From IMG/VR virus record IMGVR_UViG_3300028548_006009, positions 1 to 25,959 of that record: a stretch of 25,959 nucleotides of DNA, one strand, 5' to 3'. The position numbers and the translations under genes were made by a program. Source of the DNA: a virus. Of this stretch, positions 1 through 7,001 are shown one piece after another (position 1 is the first letter of the stretch; every line of letters begins with the position of its first letter). The notes below the pieces were generated by a model. It saw only the letters and a program-made list of their open reading frames with translations, was not told the origin of the DNA and made no database searches.

Positions 1-773
1 GCAAAAAACATAACACCTTTTCTGTCTTTTGATTGCTCTATAACATCAGCCACAATTAAGCTGGTTTTTCTTCCTTTACCTTTATAGGCTCTATCAACAT
101 CATCTTTATTAAACTTGCCCATCTTGTTGACAGTCATTTTAATAGTGTCATAGTGAACACTGTTAATTGCACCTATTAATGGTGGTGCTAAATATTTTTG
201 GTCAATTAAATCTGGCGCACCTATTGTATAAACCTTTTTAACAAAATAAGCATTTTCACCTATTGCTTTATCTTCTTCATTCATCTGGTAAATGTACCCT
301 GTTCCCATCCTATAAGGTGTCGCAGTTGTACCAATGACTCTTAATTTTGGATTGCCTTCTTTTATCTTTTCAATAATAGCTTTTACTGTTGGCGTAATTA
401 AATCACATTCATCAATAATAACCGCACAGAATTTGCCACTAAATTGGTCGATAGAATTTAAAACCGTTAATGGTGTGCCGAAAACTACTGGATATTTTAA
501 GCATCTACCACCAGCAGAAGCACTAAAGACACTGGCGTCTTCTCCAGTTTGCAGGTATTTGCTGCGGTTTTGTTTTACAAGCTCTGCGCTAGGCGCTAGG
601 CATAAAACGTTTTTTCCTTTGCTTAATTCGTGCAGTATCTTTGCAACTTCTGCAATAATCATGCTTTTGCCCGCGCCAGTTGCAGCCTCCAAAATACAAC
701 TATCAGTTGATGCTTTTACATGGTCAATAATTTTGTCAACCGCTGTTTGTTGGTAAGCTCTTAGCTTGTACAT
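1..773 (-). CDS. SF2 (DEAD/DEAH-type, RadD/RecQ-like) DNA helicase, C-terminus outside window
   Basis: The first 257 residues are visible; the gene runs off the left edge. The start is the ATG at 773-771, three bases after the stop of the exonuclease gene. Motif Q-like LRAYQQ is near residue 4, Walker A ATGAGKS at about 31-37, motif Ia around LAPSAEL at 59-65, and a Walker B/motif II of the DECD form at 121-124, followed by a motif III-like GTTATP. This order is that of superfamily II helicases such as RadD/YejH, which translocate on DNA using ATP. It is the last visible gene of a minus-strand recombination operon, so a role in unwinding or branch processing during replication or recombination is inferred. 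The conserved C-terminal helicase motifs cannot be checked here. Confidence 0.88.
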   Translation of the reverse strand, partial: MYKLRAYQQTAVDKIIDHVKASTDSCILEAATGAGKSMIIAEVAKILHELSKGKNVLCLAPSAELVKQNRSKYLQTGEDASVFSASAGGRCLKYPVVFGTPLTVLNSIDQFSGKFCAVIIDECDLITPTVKAIIEKIKEGNPKLRVIGTTATPYRMGTGYIYQMNEEDKAIGENAYFVKKVYTIGAPDLIDQKYLAPPLIGAINSVHYDTIKMTVNKMGKFNKDDVDRAYKGKGRKTSLIVADVIEQSKDRKGVMFF

Positions 774-776
774 TTG

Positions 777-1367
777 TTAATCTAAATGTTTTGAATTATC
801 AAGCTCAGATAAATACAGCTTATAAAATGTTTTTAGTTTGGGCAGGGTTTCTTTGATAAAATCGTGATTAAGTGGTATTTCTTCTAATAACTCTGCGCCA
901 GAAGGTGTCCATTGATAAAAGTATGCTTTAATCCTGCCACTGCATAACATTTCATATTGCACCTGCGCATAATAATGTTGCTGCTGGCTTAAAAGTTTAA
1001 AGTTTTGTACGCTTTTGTCATTTCTTAATCTGTATGGACATTTTATTTCCACGATCCATTCATCGTCCACCAGTCCATCAGGTGAAGCGCCTAACCAATC
1101 TTCAAATTCGTGAAAACCTGTATGTTTTATATCCTTGCCAATTCTGAGCTTTAAATCTGCGGTTGCCATTGCTTCATAAAAGTTGCCATGCTCAGTCGCC
1201 ACGTTACCTTGAAAATCAGCTTTTAGCCCATGATAATCTCTGACCATGTCTCTTAAAACATCTTGCGGTGACGACCAATGATTCATATTTAAGATAGCCC
1301 CTATTCTGCTGCCAGTTATGCGGCCTTTTCTTTGGCTAAACCATGCTTTTGTTCCTTGCTTGTTCAT
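777..1367 (-). CDS. YqaJ-type (lambda-exonuclease-like) viral recombinase nuclease
   Basis: This 196-residue protein has the YqaJ pattern: RKGRITGSRIGAIL near residues 13-26, an E-H-G..(Y/F)E segment at about 59-65, ASPDGLV at 94-100 and VEIKC at 106-110. Catalytic residues of the PD-(D/E)XK fold are D97, E107 and K109. The family resects dsDNA ends 5'-3' to make ssDNA for single-strand annealing. A longer reading from an ATG at 1394 is possible, but the ATG at 1367 has a GGAG site eight bases upstream and lies beyond a terminator hairpin, so it is preferred. It follows the DUF669 and RecA-like ATPase genes, the usual partners in phage recombination modules. Confidence 0.92.
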   Translation of the reverse strand: MNKQGTKAWFSQRKGRITGSRIGAILNMNHWSSPQDVLRDMVRDYHGLKADFQGNVATEHGNFYEAMATADLKLRIGKDIKHTGFHEFEDWLGASPDGLVDDEWIVEIKCPYRLRNDKSVQNFKLLSQQQHYYAQVQYEMLCSGRIKAYFYQWTPSGAELLEEIPLNHDFIKETLPKLKTFYKLYLSELDNSKHLD

Positions 1368-1381
1368 AGTGTTCTCCGTAC

Positions 1382-1409
1382 AAAAAAGCCCCACCGGATG
1401 GCAGGGCTA
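1382..1409 (-). terminator. Rho-independent terminator/attenuator inside the recombination operon
   Basis: Read on the minus strand, a nine-pair stem (AGCCCTGCC with GGTGGGGCT, two G-T wobbles) closes on the loop ATCC and is followed by six T. It sits between the stop of the DUF669 gene (1424) and the start of the exonuclease gene (1367). It should cut transcription partly before the nuclease and helicase, giving more ssDNA-binding protein than nuclease. Confidence 0.8.
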
Positions 1410-1423
1410 TTTATTAAAGTGTA

Positions 1424-1921
1424 TTAAAAGTCGATGTCTTCATCTTGTTTTTTAGTCAACTTTACATCTTTTTTGCCTGATACCGCGCAGACCCAATTTC
1501 CTGAGCGTGTTTGCCCATCGTCGCCAGCCATCTCCCAAACTTGCAATTTAAGTATCATTTGCTTACCAGTTAATGACTTGGTAAGCATTGCATCATCTGG
1601 TTGCTCACCTGATTTTAGCATTTTACCACCGGCGTTATAGTCTATAGTCGCCAGCATCTTTTTGGCTTTATCAGCGGTCTTTTCATTGTCGTGCATAACC
1701 TTGATATTTTGAAATATTTTTCGGTTCGCGTACTCCTCAGGGACTAAAACTTGCCATTCAATTGCAATATAGTCTCCGTTGTACTGATTGTTAGCCCATG
1801 CTGCGTTCTCAACAACACAAAGAACATCAGTGTTATCAGGTATAGGCTGGAAATTGTTGCTTGCATCAAATGTGCTTTTAGATTCGATGGCCTCAGATGT
1901 ACTTGTTTCCCAGAAATTCAT
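1424..1921 (-). CDS. DUF669-family protein, probable ssDNA-binding protein
   Basis: The 165-residue protein matches the phage DUF669 pattern: an N-terminal F..IPDNTD segment, then a beta-rich core with WQVLVPEEYANRKIF and a mid-domain lysine-rich helix. The C-terminus is acidic and ends DEDIDF, like the protein-interaction tips of SSBs. DUF669 members usually lie beside RecA-like ATPases and YqaJ or Erf/RecT recombinases and are thought to bind ssDNA; biochemical function here is inferred. The ATG overlaps the stop of the ATPase gene by one base (TAATG), so translation is probably coupled. Confidence 0.85.
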   Translation of the reverse strand: MNFWETSTSEAIESKSTFDASNNFQPIPDNTDVLCVVENAAWANNQYNGDYIAIEWQVLVPEEYANRKIFQNIKVMHDNEKTADKAKKMLATIDYNAGGKMLKSGEQPDDAMLTKSLTGKQMILKLQVWEMAGDDGQTRSGNWVCAVSGKKDVKLTKKQDEDIDF

Positions 1922-2697
1922 TATTTTGTTCCTTTTTTATTAATATTTAAAGATGGTATGTATTGTTTCAACGGGTTAATACCTGTGGTCACTTCGATAT
2001 CTTCCGTTATTCCGTACCTGTTTTTGCTTACATTTGCAGCGGTCGCATAGGTTACTAATAGCCTAGTACCGTCGCTGCGCGCTTTTTTTCTGTCGCCGTC
2101 GCCCGTTGTAAAAGTTTGCAGCTTCATAAATCCTACTAAATCGCAATCATCCACATACGGCGCAACACTTCTCTTGTTCAAGCGCAAAGTGTATCTAGTG
2201 TAGGCATCTTGGTCTGGCAGTTCGATTGTTTCTGTGTCTGCATGACCTATAAAAACAATATGCATATTTTTATTTTCATTAAGCCAACCGCAAAACTTGC
2301 GGGTTCTGTGGTGCATTGCAGAAATTGCAAGAAATCCTGCACCGTATCCGCCGAGTGCTTGCGCAATAGAGGCTGGTTTTTTCGGGTCTGACTCCATGAC
2401 CGTTGTTGTAAACAGCCTGTCTAGCGCTGTTACACTGTCTATAATTAAAGTTTGGTAGTCATGGTCTTGTTGTATTAACGCCGTTAATTGAGCCCATAAG
2501 TCTTCACTGCTTTTTAAAACTGGCAAAGCATCTGGTCGTGACTCTAAAGGGATTGATTGAAGTCCGTCTTCTGCACGAATTACAATCGGTTTAGGAAAAG
2601 ATGCGGCTAGGCTTGTCTTGCCCAGACCCGCATCACCTAAAATAGTCGCCAGAACTGGCCTATCCTTAGGTTTTTCTATCTCATTTAATATACTCAT
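1921..2697 (-). CDS. RecA-like AAA ATPase (Sak4/AAA_24-type)
   Basis: This 258-residue single-domain P-loop NTPase has Walker A GDAGLGKTS at residues 21-29 and Walker B LIIDS at 84-88. Its size and layout fit phage Sak4/PF13479 ATPases, short RecA/Rad51-like proteins that work with an SSB in single-strand annealing or replication. The start chosen is the ATG at 2697, preceded by AAGGAA; an upstream extension to 2793 would run through the promoter region and has no good ribosome site. It is the first gene of the minus-strand recombination operon, with the minus promoter at 2742-2770 immediately upstream. Confidence 0.88.
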   Translation of the reverse strand: MSILNEIEKPKDRPVLATILGDAGLGKTSLAASFPKPIVIRAEDGLQSIPLESRPDALPVLKSSEDLWAQLTALIQQDHDYQTLIIDSVTALDRLFTTTVMESDPKKPASIAQALGGYGAGFLAISAMHHRTRKFCGWLNENKNMHIVFIGHADTETIELPDQDAYTRYTLRLNKRSVAPYVDDCDLVGFMKLQTFTTGDGDRKKARSDGTRLLVTYATAANVSKNRYGITEDIEVTTGINPLKQYIPSLNINKKGTK

Positions 2698-2736
2698 ATA
2701 ATTTCCTTCTTCATGGCGCTTTATTGCTAACCATGC

Positions 2737-2765
2737 TTTACAGTGTACGTGCATTGCGTTAATAT
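2737..2765 (+). promoter_or_regulatory. Rightward sigma70-type promoter for regulator and primase
   Basis: A -35 box TTTACA (2737-2742), a 17-base spacer and a -10 box TAATAT (2760-2765) point at the XRE regulator gene starting at 2800. The -35 is followed by GTGTA, making the short motif TACAGTGTA, which recurs near 5619. The element overlaps an opposing promoter almost completely. Confidence 0.7.
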
Positions 2766-2770
2766 GTAAA
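2742..2770 (-). promoter_or_regulatory. Leftward sigma70-type promoter for recombination operon
   Basis: On the minus strand a -35 box TTTACA (complement of 2765-2770), a 17-base spacer and a -10 box TACACT (complement of 2742-2747) precede the RecA-like ATPase gene. Its -35 abuts the -10 of the rightward promoter and its -10 abuts the other -35, so RNA polymerase could not occupy both at once. Confidence 0.6.
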
Positions 2771-2799
2771 CAGTTATTTATAAACGGGAGCAATATAAC

Positions 2800-2973
2800 A
2801 TGATGACAAGATTGGAAATGGTTAAAGAATTAAAGACACGCAACCTTAGCCAAGTTGCTAGGGATATATCTGTAACAAGGGTTTATCTTTCGCATTTAGC
2901 TAACGGCAAGAGGCCGCAAGTATCTTGGGAAATGGTAAAGAGAATCAGTGATTATTTAGAGGTGGACAAGTAA
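2800..2973 (+). CDS. Small XRE/Cro-like helix-turn-helix regulator (57 residues)
   Basis: The protein is almost entirely a Cro/C1-type HTH: a first helix from about residue 4, the LSQVARDISV turn region near 16-25, the recognition helix VTRVYLSHLANG at about 25-36, and a closing helix WEMVKRISDYL. A GGGAG site lies nine bases before the ATG. Its stop overlaps the primase start by one base (TAATG), so the regulator and primase are co-translated. It lies directly downstream of overlapping opposed promoters, where a Cro-like protein is expected to bind. The target site is inferred, not shown. Confidence 0.85.
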   Translation: MMTRLEMVKELKTRNLSQVARDISVTRVYLSHLANGKRPQVSWEMVKRISDYLEVDK

Positions 2974-5231
2974 TGCACAGGGATTTAATGTCTGCTGGTT
3001 ATCGGATATTTGGACTACATCCCATTGTCGACGGCAAGTGCGGTTGCAGAAATAAAGACTGTAAAGCAGTAGGTAAGCATCCTTTTGCAGCATCTTGGCA
3101 GCATACGCCCTTATGGAGTAACGATCAGATTCTAAAAATGGAAGAAGCAGGTCAGTTTACAACTGGCTATGGTGTGTTAGTAGATGGCTTGTTGGTTATT
3201 GATGTTGATGCTAGAAATGGTGGGGTTGATTCTTTTCAAAGACTACTGGAAGACATTCCATCTATTAAAGATGCAGGGCTAGTAGTAAACACTGGTAGTG
3301 GTGGTGGTTCACAGCACCTATATTACAAGGTCAGTAATGATTTAGCCTTGCAGGGCAAGCATGATAATTACAAAGGAATAGATTTTAAATCATCAGGCTT
3401 TGTTGTCGGTATCGGTTCGCAACATAAATCAGGTGGCAGCTATGAAATAGACAGTGGATCTATTGACAGCATTGGCGCAGCACCGCAAGAACTAATAGAA
3501 CTGCTCAAGAAGCAAGATAGGCGCAGGGTGTTATTAAATGATAAGCCTGTTGATATATCTAGTTCAGAGGTTGCCGATATGTTGAGCTACATTAACCCAG
3601 ATGTAGAATATGACGTCTGGGTTCGCATTGGTATGGCTATACACCACGTTATGAATGGCGATGGTTTTGCAACTTGGGATAAATGGAGTAGCGATGGAGA
3701 AAAATACAGCGCATCGGAAATGGATAGCAAATGGTTTTCCTTTGGAAAAACTTCAAACCCAGTTGGAATGGGAACACTATTGTATTACGCGGAACTGGCA
3801 GGTTATGAAGCACCTGTAGATTTTAGCTCTACAGATGAGGTTAGCCCAGAAGTTTTTATTGGTGATTTACCTTGCGATATTAGCGATGTAGACCTACTGA
3901 GACCGCCGGGGTTTGTTGGCTCATTAACTGCATGGGTTAATAATCAGTGTAGATACCCACGGGAAAATTTAGCCGTTGGCGCAGCGATATCAGCAATGGG
4001 TAATGTCATTGGTTTAAAATACACAGATGGCTATAGCGGTGCATCTAGCAATATGTTTACTTTTTGCGTAGCAGCATCAAGCACAGGGAAAGAAGCTGTT
4101 TTACAAGCTACATCGGATATTCATAGATTTGCAGGTATAGCTGGTGCTTGTCATGGAACTATTAAATCCGAGCAAGAAATAACACGCAATTTAATTCAGC
4201 ATCAGGCAGCCATCTATGTGCTAGATGAAGTTGGTATCTTGTTGCAAAAGATAAACAACGCATCAGTTAGGGGCGGCGCAAGTTACTTGGAAGGTGTGAT
4301 CGGTTTGCTAATGTCGGCATATAGTAAAAGCGACAGTTTTATGCCTTTATCCGGTGACGTTAGAAGGGATGCAGAGTCCTTACTTCTCAAAGAATTATCT
4401 AGCTGCACCGTTAAAATAGAAGAAAATGCGGACAAGAATGGCAAGTACAGTAAACGCAAGGAACAAGTAGAACACGCGCTGGAAAATCTATCAAGCGGTT
4501 TAGAACGACCGTTTTTATCATTGATTGGATACACTACGCCGACTACATTTGAAGATTTAGTTACAAAGTCAAGTATCAGCAACGGGTTCATTGGTAGGTC
4601 TATATTAATAAACGAGAGGGAAACAAATCCTCGCGCAAAAAGACGGTTCAAAAAAACGCCAATGGCCGACACCATGAAGAACACTTTATCCAATTTATAC
4701 AACGCCGGCAACTACGACAGTACAGCATCCCGCATAGAGTTTATTGGCGATAAAATAGTTATCCCCTCTGAAGAGGATGCGATGGACTTACTGGACAGTT
4801 GCTTAGATTGGATTGAAGAGTACGCCGAGCAGCACAAAGAGATGTCAGGCCTAGAGGCTGCTATACGTCGCGGGTTTGAGCAGATAGTAAAGATATCATT
4901 TATCCTAGCAACAGCTTCTGGTGTTAGAACTGTTCAGCATGTCAGGTGGGCACTAGCATTTGCTCATCGTGATATTAATGAGAAAACCATGCTTGCTTAT
5001 GCAAACGAGCATAAAGACAGTAAAAAAGATGGCGCAAAGGTCTTAACCGCTAGGATTTTGGCAAATATAGACCGCAAAACAGGCGTTACGGTGGCAACAT
5101 TAGCGAATAGGCTAAGAAAGTCCAGTTCTGACATAGAAAAAACACTAGGACTAATGGGGGATCAAGTTGTTTCAGTTGAAACAATTCATTCCCGCAATAA
5201 AACAACGTCAATTAAATACTTTACAAGGTAA
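2973..5231 (+). CDS. Prim-Pol primase fused to DUF3987-like helicase domain (first of two primases)
   Basis: This 752-residue protein begins with a cysteine cluster (C23, C25, C30, then GKHP at 34-37) and an archaeo-eukaryotic primase-polymerase core: DVD at 77-79, the S-x-H motif at H115, and the GIDFKSSG segment near 135-142. A PriCT-2-like linker follows at about 200-278. The C-terminal half resembles the DUF3987 ATPase domain, with a P-loop-like ASSTGKE at about 368-374 and Walker B VLDE at 416-419. The P-loop is unusual because Glu follows the lysine where Ser/Thr is expected. The family synthesises primers and unwinds DNA at phage origins. It is the terminal gene of the XRE-primase unit and is followed by a strong terminator. 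Confidence 0.85.
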   Translation: MHRDLMSAGYRIFGLHPIVDGKCGCRNKDCKAVGKHPFAASWQHTPLWSNDQILKMEEAGQFTTGYGVLVDGLLVIDVDARNGGVDSFQRLLEDIPSIKDAGLVVNTGSGGGSQHLYYKVSNDLALQGKHDNYKGIDFKSSGFVVGIGSQHKSGGSYEIDSGSIDSIGAAPQELIELLKKQDRRRVLLNDKPVDISSSEVADMLSYINPDVEYDVWVRIGMAIHHVMNGDGFATWDKWSSDGEKYSASEMDSKWFSFGKTSNPVGMGTLLYYAELAGYEAPVDFSSTDEVSPEVFIGDLPCDISDVDLLRPPGFVGSLTAWVNNQCRYPRENLAVGAAISAMGNVIGLKYTDGYSGASSNMFTFCVAASSTGKEAVLQATSDIHRFAGIAGACHGTIKSEQEITRNLIQHQAAIYVLDEVGILLQKINNASVRGGASYLEGVIGLLMSAYSKSDSFMPLSGDVRRDAESLLLKELSSCTVKIEENADKNGKYSKRKEQVEHALENLSSGLERPFLSLIGYTTPTTFEDLVTKSSISNGFIGRSILINERETNPRAKRRFKKTPMADTMKNTLSNLYNAGNYDSTASRIEFIGDKIVIPSEEDAMDLLDSCLDWIEEYAEQHKEMSGLEAAIRRGFEQIVKISFILATASGVRTVQHVRWALAFAHRDINEKTMLAYANEHKDSKKDGAKVLTARILANIDRKTGVTVATLANRLRKSSSDIEKTLGLMGDQVVSVETIHSRNKTTSIKYFTR

Positions 5232-5253
5232 TAGGATTTTGTTATTTATAAAG

Positions 5254-5283
5254 CGTGCCCTTTATGTAAGGGCGCGTTTTTTT
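5254..5283 (+). terminator. Rho-independent terminator after first primase
   Basis: A nine-pair stem (CGTGCCCTT with AAGGGCGCG, one wobble) closes on TATGT and is followed by seven T. It lies 22 bases after the primase stop and ends the regulator-primase transcript. Confidence 0.85.
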
Positions 5284-5744
5284 ATTAAATAGCTTAAAAT
5301 ATACGATCACAATAAACACTGTGTACTTTAAGCAAACACGTTATATATCAACGGTCAACAGTAGTTTTAAGGCAGAATAAAATACACACTGGTTGTATAC
5401 GCTTAAAGCTATACGCGCAAACGCTTACAAGCGACAAACGCTCAGAATATACATTTCACTTAAACTATTTTTTTAATTAAAAAATTAATAAGCCCTTACG
5501 GGCTTTTTTTATGACTAGTCAAAAATAGTATAGTATTTATAGTGTATTGTTTATTCTATTATATATATACTATATATATCAGTAACTTACCCCCAGGTGA
5601 TGATAACACACTTTAACTTTACAGTGTATATCCTTAGATTTATTTTCCCTGTCAATCGTTGACCTACCTAGTCATTTTAACGATATACAAGCGTGTATTG
5701 TTAGATAATTAAAATAAAGTTGTACACTTTGTTTTCTAATGTGT
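5284..5744. other. Non-coding region; candidate RNA gene and/or origin
   Basis: No convincing open frame exists on either strand for about 460 bases. The part before 5490 has no plus-strand ATG at all but ends in its own terminator (5490-5510). It carries short repeats: TATACGC twice (5396-5402, 5410-5416), a CGCTT-AC-AAGCG dyad near 5422-5433, and several AACGCT copies. Further right are a T6-AATT-A6 palindrome (5469-5484), an alternating TA tract (about 5560-5578) that would melt easily, a GTCAA-TCG-TTGAC dyad near 5656, and a TTTACAGTGTA copy near 5618 shared with the promoter at 2737. An unannotated transcript or a replication origin are both possible. Confidence 0.45.
5490..5510 (+). terminator. 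Second rho-independent terminator in the non-coding region
   Basis: The stem AAGCCC with GGGCTT closes on TTAC and runs into a further five T. There is no open reading frame between this and the terminator at 5254-5283, so it either terminates a non-coding RNA or acts as a back-up. The reverse strand also has a T-rich stretch after the stem, so it may work in both directions. Confidence 0.75.
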
Positions 5745-5755
5745 TACACTTTGTA
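5720..5755 (+). promoter_or_regulatory. Putative promoter with two TACACTTTGT direct repeats
   Basis: The 10-mer TACACTTTGT occurs at 5723-5732 and again at 5745-5754, 22 bases apart, about two helical turns. The second copy extends to TACACTTTGTA, a TACA-N3-TGTA inverted repeat like those in the four promoters further right. A -10 of TACACT (5745-5750) with a TTGTAC-like -35 near 5720 would keep the usual distance to the leader dyad at 5760, but the spacing is long and the boxes are poor. The small gene at 5798 is the target. Confidence 0.5.
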
Positions 5756-5759
5756 TCAA

Positions 5760-5777
5760 GTTAGCAATTTAGCTAAC
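5760..5777 (+). repeat. Leader inverted repeat, copy 1
   Basis: GTTAGC and GCTAAC arms flank AATTTA. It lies about 20 bases before the ribosome site of the 64-residue gene at 5798. The same 18 bases recur at 6042 and a covarying version at 6627. Confidence 0.75.
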
Positions 5778-5797
5778 TTAATAAAGGAATATTGATA

Positions 5798-5992
5798 ATG
5801 ATAAACGGTTGGTTAGTATCAGATATCACAATGACTACAGATAGTGAAGGCTTTATCAGCGCAGAACACAAATATCAAGGAGATTTAATAATTGATGGAT
5901 ATTATGACACTCAAGCAGATTGCAAACGAGATGCTGTTAATGTTTTAAAAGAAAAAAAAGAAGAACATGAAAGAGGGGAGTACTTATATTGA
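5798..5992 (+). CDS. Small unknown protein (64 residues)
   Basis: The family is not recognised. The protein is acidic overall with a Lys/Glu-rich C-terminal helix (KEKKEEHERG) and a W-L-V...H-K-Y-Q-G-D-L-I beta-like core; no membrane segment is visible. AAGGAA lies eight bases before the ATG at 5798; an upstream TTG at 5792 is in frame but too close to that site. It is the first of three small transcription units with related promoters and leaders, likely early phage genes. Confidence 0.65.
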   Translation: MINGWLVSDITMTTDSEGFISAEHKYQGDLIIDGYYDTQADCKRDAVNVLKEKKEEHERGEYLY

Positions 5993-6004
5993 ATCAAAAT
6001 AAAG

Positions 6005-6032
6005 TTGACACTAATACTACATAGTGTATAAT
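6005..6032 (+). promoter_or_regulatory. Consensus promoter with embedded TACA-N3-TGTA operator
   Basis: The -35 is TTGACA (6005-6010) and the -10 is TATAAT (6027-6032), both perfect, with a 16-base spacer. The spacer ends in TACATAGTGTA (6018-6028), whose last two bases are the start of the -10. The spacer is nearly identical to those of the promoters at 6590 and, more loosely, 17147 and 17679. Confidence 0.85.
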
Positions 6033-6041
6033 GTTTATTAA

Positions 6042-6059
6042 GTTAGCAATTTAGCTAAC
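6042..6059 (+). repeat. Leader inverted repeat, copy 2
   Basis: Identical to copy 1 (GTTAGC-AATTTA-GCTAAC). It starts ten bases after the -10 box, so the mRNA would begin within a few bases of this stem-loop. Confidence 0.8.
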
Positions 6060-6078
6060 GATTAAAAAGGTAAATAAA

Positions 6079-6546
6079 ATGAGAAACTTTGAAGAAGAAC
6101 TTTATCGTAAAATCAACGCTCTTGAAGTTAAGGTCGATGAATCGAATTTAAAATATACAGCCGTGGAAATTAATACTCACTGTGACCACATGGAAAAGCT
6201 ATCCACCGAGATGTTTGATACGACTCTAGATATTGTTGATCGCAAGGCATCGGCTAAACTTTGGAGAGCTTCTGGCGAAACAACTATAGGCGAAGATTTA
6301 GCTGGCTATAGAAATCAGTTGCTTCAAATTGAAATGCTGGAAGAATCATTGAAGCTCAACTTATTCGAGGTTACAACAAGATACTTGATCACTGACTCTA
6401 AAGATCTAATCAGTCCAGCGGGCTATCACTCTTCAGATCATGTATTTGTTCAGCCTACTAATATCGCTATTCAATCAGATAGCCTCAAAAATTTACCAAG
6501 CTGTAATGTCGACCTTCGAGCTTTCGATATGAACAATCTAGAATAG
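6079..6546 (+). CDS. Unknown phage protein (155 residues), N-terminal coiled coil likely
   Basis: The family is not recognised. The first about 110 residues are predicted mostly helical with heptad-like Leu/Ile spacing (EEELYRKINALEVKV and later LLQIEMLEESLKLNLFEV). The last 45 residues are Ser/Asp/Asn rich and less ordered. No signal peptide, membrane segment or catalytic motif is visible. AAAAAGG lies before the ATG. It is a single-gene unit between the promoter at 6005 and the hairpin at 6558. Confidence 0.75.
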   Translation: MRNFEEELYRKINALEVKVDESNLKYTAVEINTHCDHMEKLSTEMFDTTLDIVDRKASAKLWRASGETTIGEDLAGYRNQLLQIEMLEESLKLNLFEVTTRYLITDSKDLISPAGYHSSDHVFVQPTNIAIQSDSLKNLPSCNVDLRAFDMNNLE

Positions 6547-6557
6547 TAACTTCGTCT

Positions 6558-6575
6558 AGCCCCTTCGGGGGCTTT
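6558..6575 (+). terminator. Hairpin terminator with UUCG loop
   Basis: AGCCCC and GGGGCT pair across a TTCG loop. Only three T follow, so termination may be partial. It lies 12 bases after the preceding stop codon and just before the next promoter. Confidence 0.65.
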
Positions 6576-6589
6576 ACCTAAAAATAAAG

Positions 6590-6617
6590 TTGACATTAGT
6601 ACTACATACTGTATAAT
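6590..6617 (+). promoter_or_regulatory. Consensus promoter with embedded TACA-N3-TGTA operator
   Basis: TTGACA (6590-6595), 16-base spacer, TATAAT (6612-6617). TACATACTGTA (6603-6613) abuts the -10. It differs from the 6005 promoter at only a few spacer positions. Confidence 0.85.
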
Positions 6618-6626
6618 GTTTATTAA

Positions 6627-6644
6627 GTTAGTAATTTAACTAAC
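6627..6644 (+). repeat. Leader inverted repeat, copy 3, with compensatory change
   Basis: GTTAGT and ACTAAC arms flank the same AATTTA loop. Relative to copies 1 and 2 both arms change together (C-G to T-A at the innermost pair), which keeps the dyad. It again begins ten bases after the -10. Confidence 0.8.
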
Positions 6645-6671
6645 TTAATAACGAACACAAGGATAATTAAA

Positions 6672-7001
6672 ATGGAAAAATTATATTCAATAGAAGAATC
6701 TTACTCAATCGAGACAGAAGGTCACGTAGACGGATTAGGCTGGATATTAATTCAGTTTAATTTGGTAGTAGAACCCGCTGAAGATGGTGGTTGTGTATGG
6801 CACGAAAATGCACATCCATCATGCGCTGAACATCACGAGTACAATGATGTCTTTGTTAAACTAGAACGCTCTCACAATTGGTTCACTGTATCTGAAAAGA
6901 ATCAAAAAAGAATGCAAGAGTTACTTACAATTGCTGCCGATGAGCACTTGGAAGATGTAAGGAGTTCTAGTTATGAGCCAGAGGGAGCTTATGAATATTA
7001 A
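6672..7001 (+). CDS. Unknown acidic phage protein (109 residues)
   Basis: The family is not recognised. It is rich in Glu/Asp and His, with a cluster of C-x-W-H-E-N-A-H-P-S-C-A-E-H-H near residues 41-55 that could bind a metal; that is inference only. There is no membrane segment. AAGGATAATTAAA precedes the ATG. It leads a three-gene unit with the next two overlapping genes. Confidence 0.7.
   Translation: MEKLYSIEESYSIETEGHVDGLGWILIQFNLVVEPAEDGGCVWHENAHPSCAEHHEYNDVFVKLERSHNWFTVSEKNQKRMQELLTIAADEHLEDVRSSSYEPEGAYEY

Noticed and set aside
334-756. 140-residue open frame on the plus strand
   Set aside because: It lies wholly opposite the SF2 helicase gene, whose motifs are clear, and has no sensible ribosome site or family features.
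5469-5484. T6-AATT-A6 palindrome as a terminator
   Set aside because: The stem is A/T only and without G/C pairs; the stronger terminator lies just downstream.
5600-5662. 20-codon frame beginning near the ATG at 5600
   Set aside because: It is too short, hydrophobic by chance and lacks a downstream partner or clear leader.
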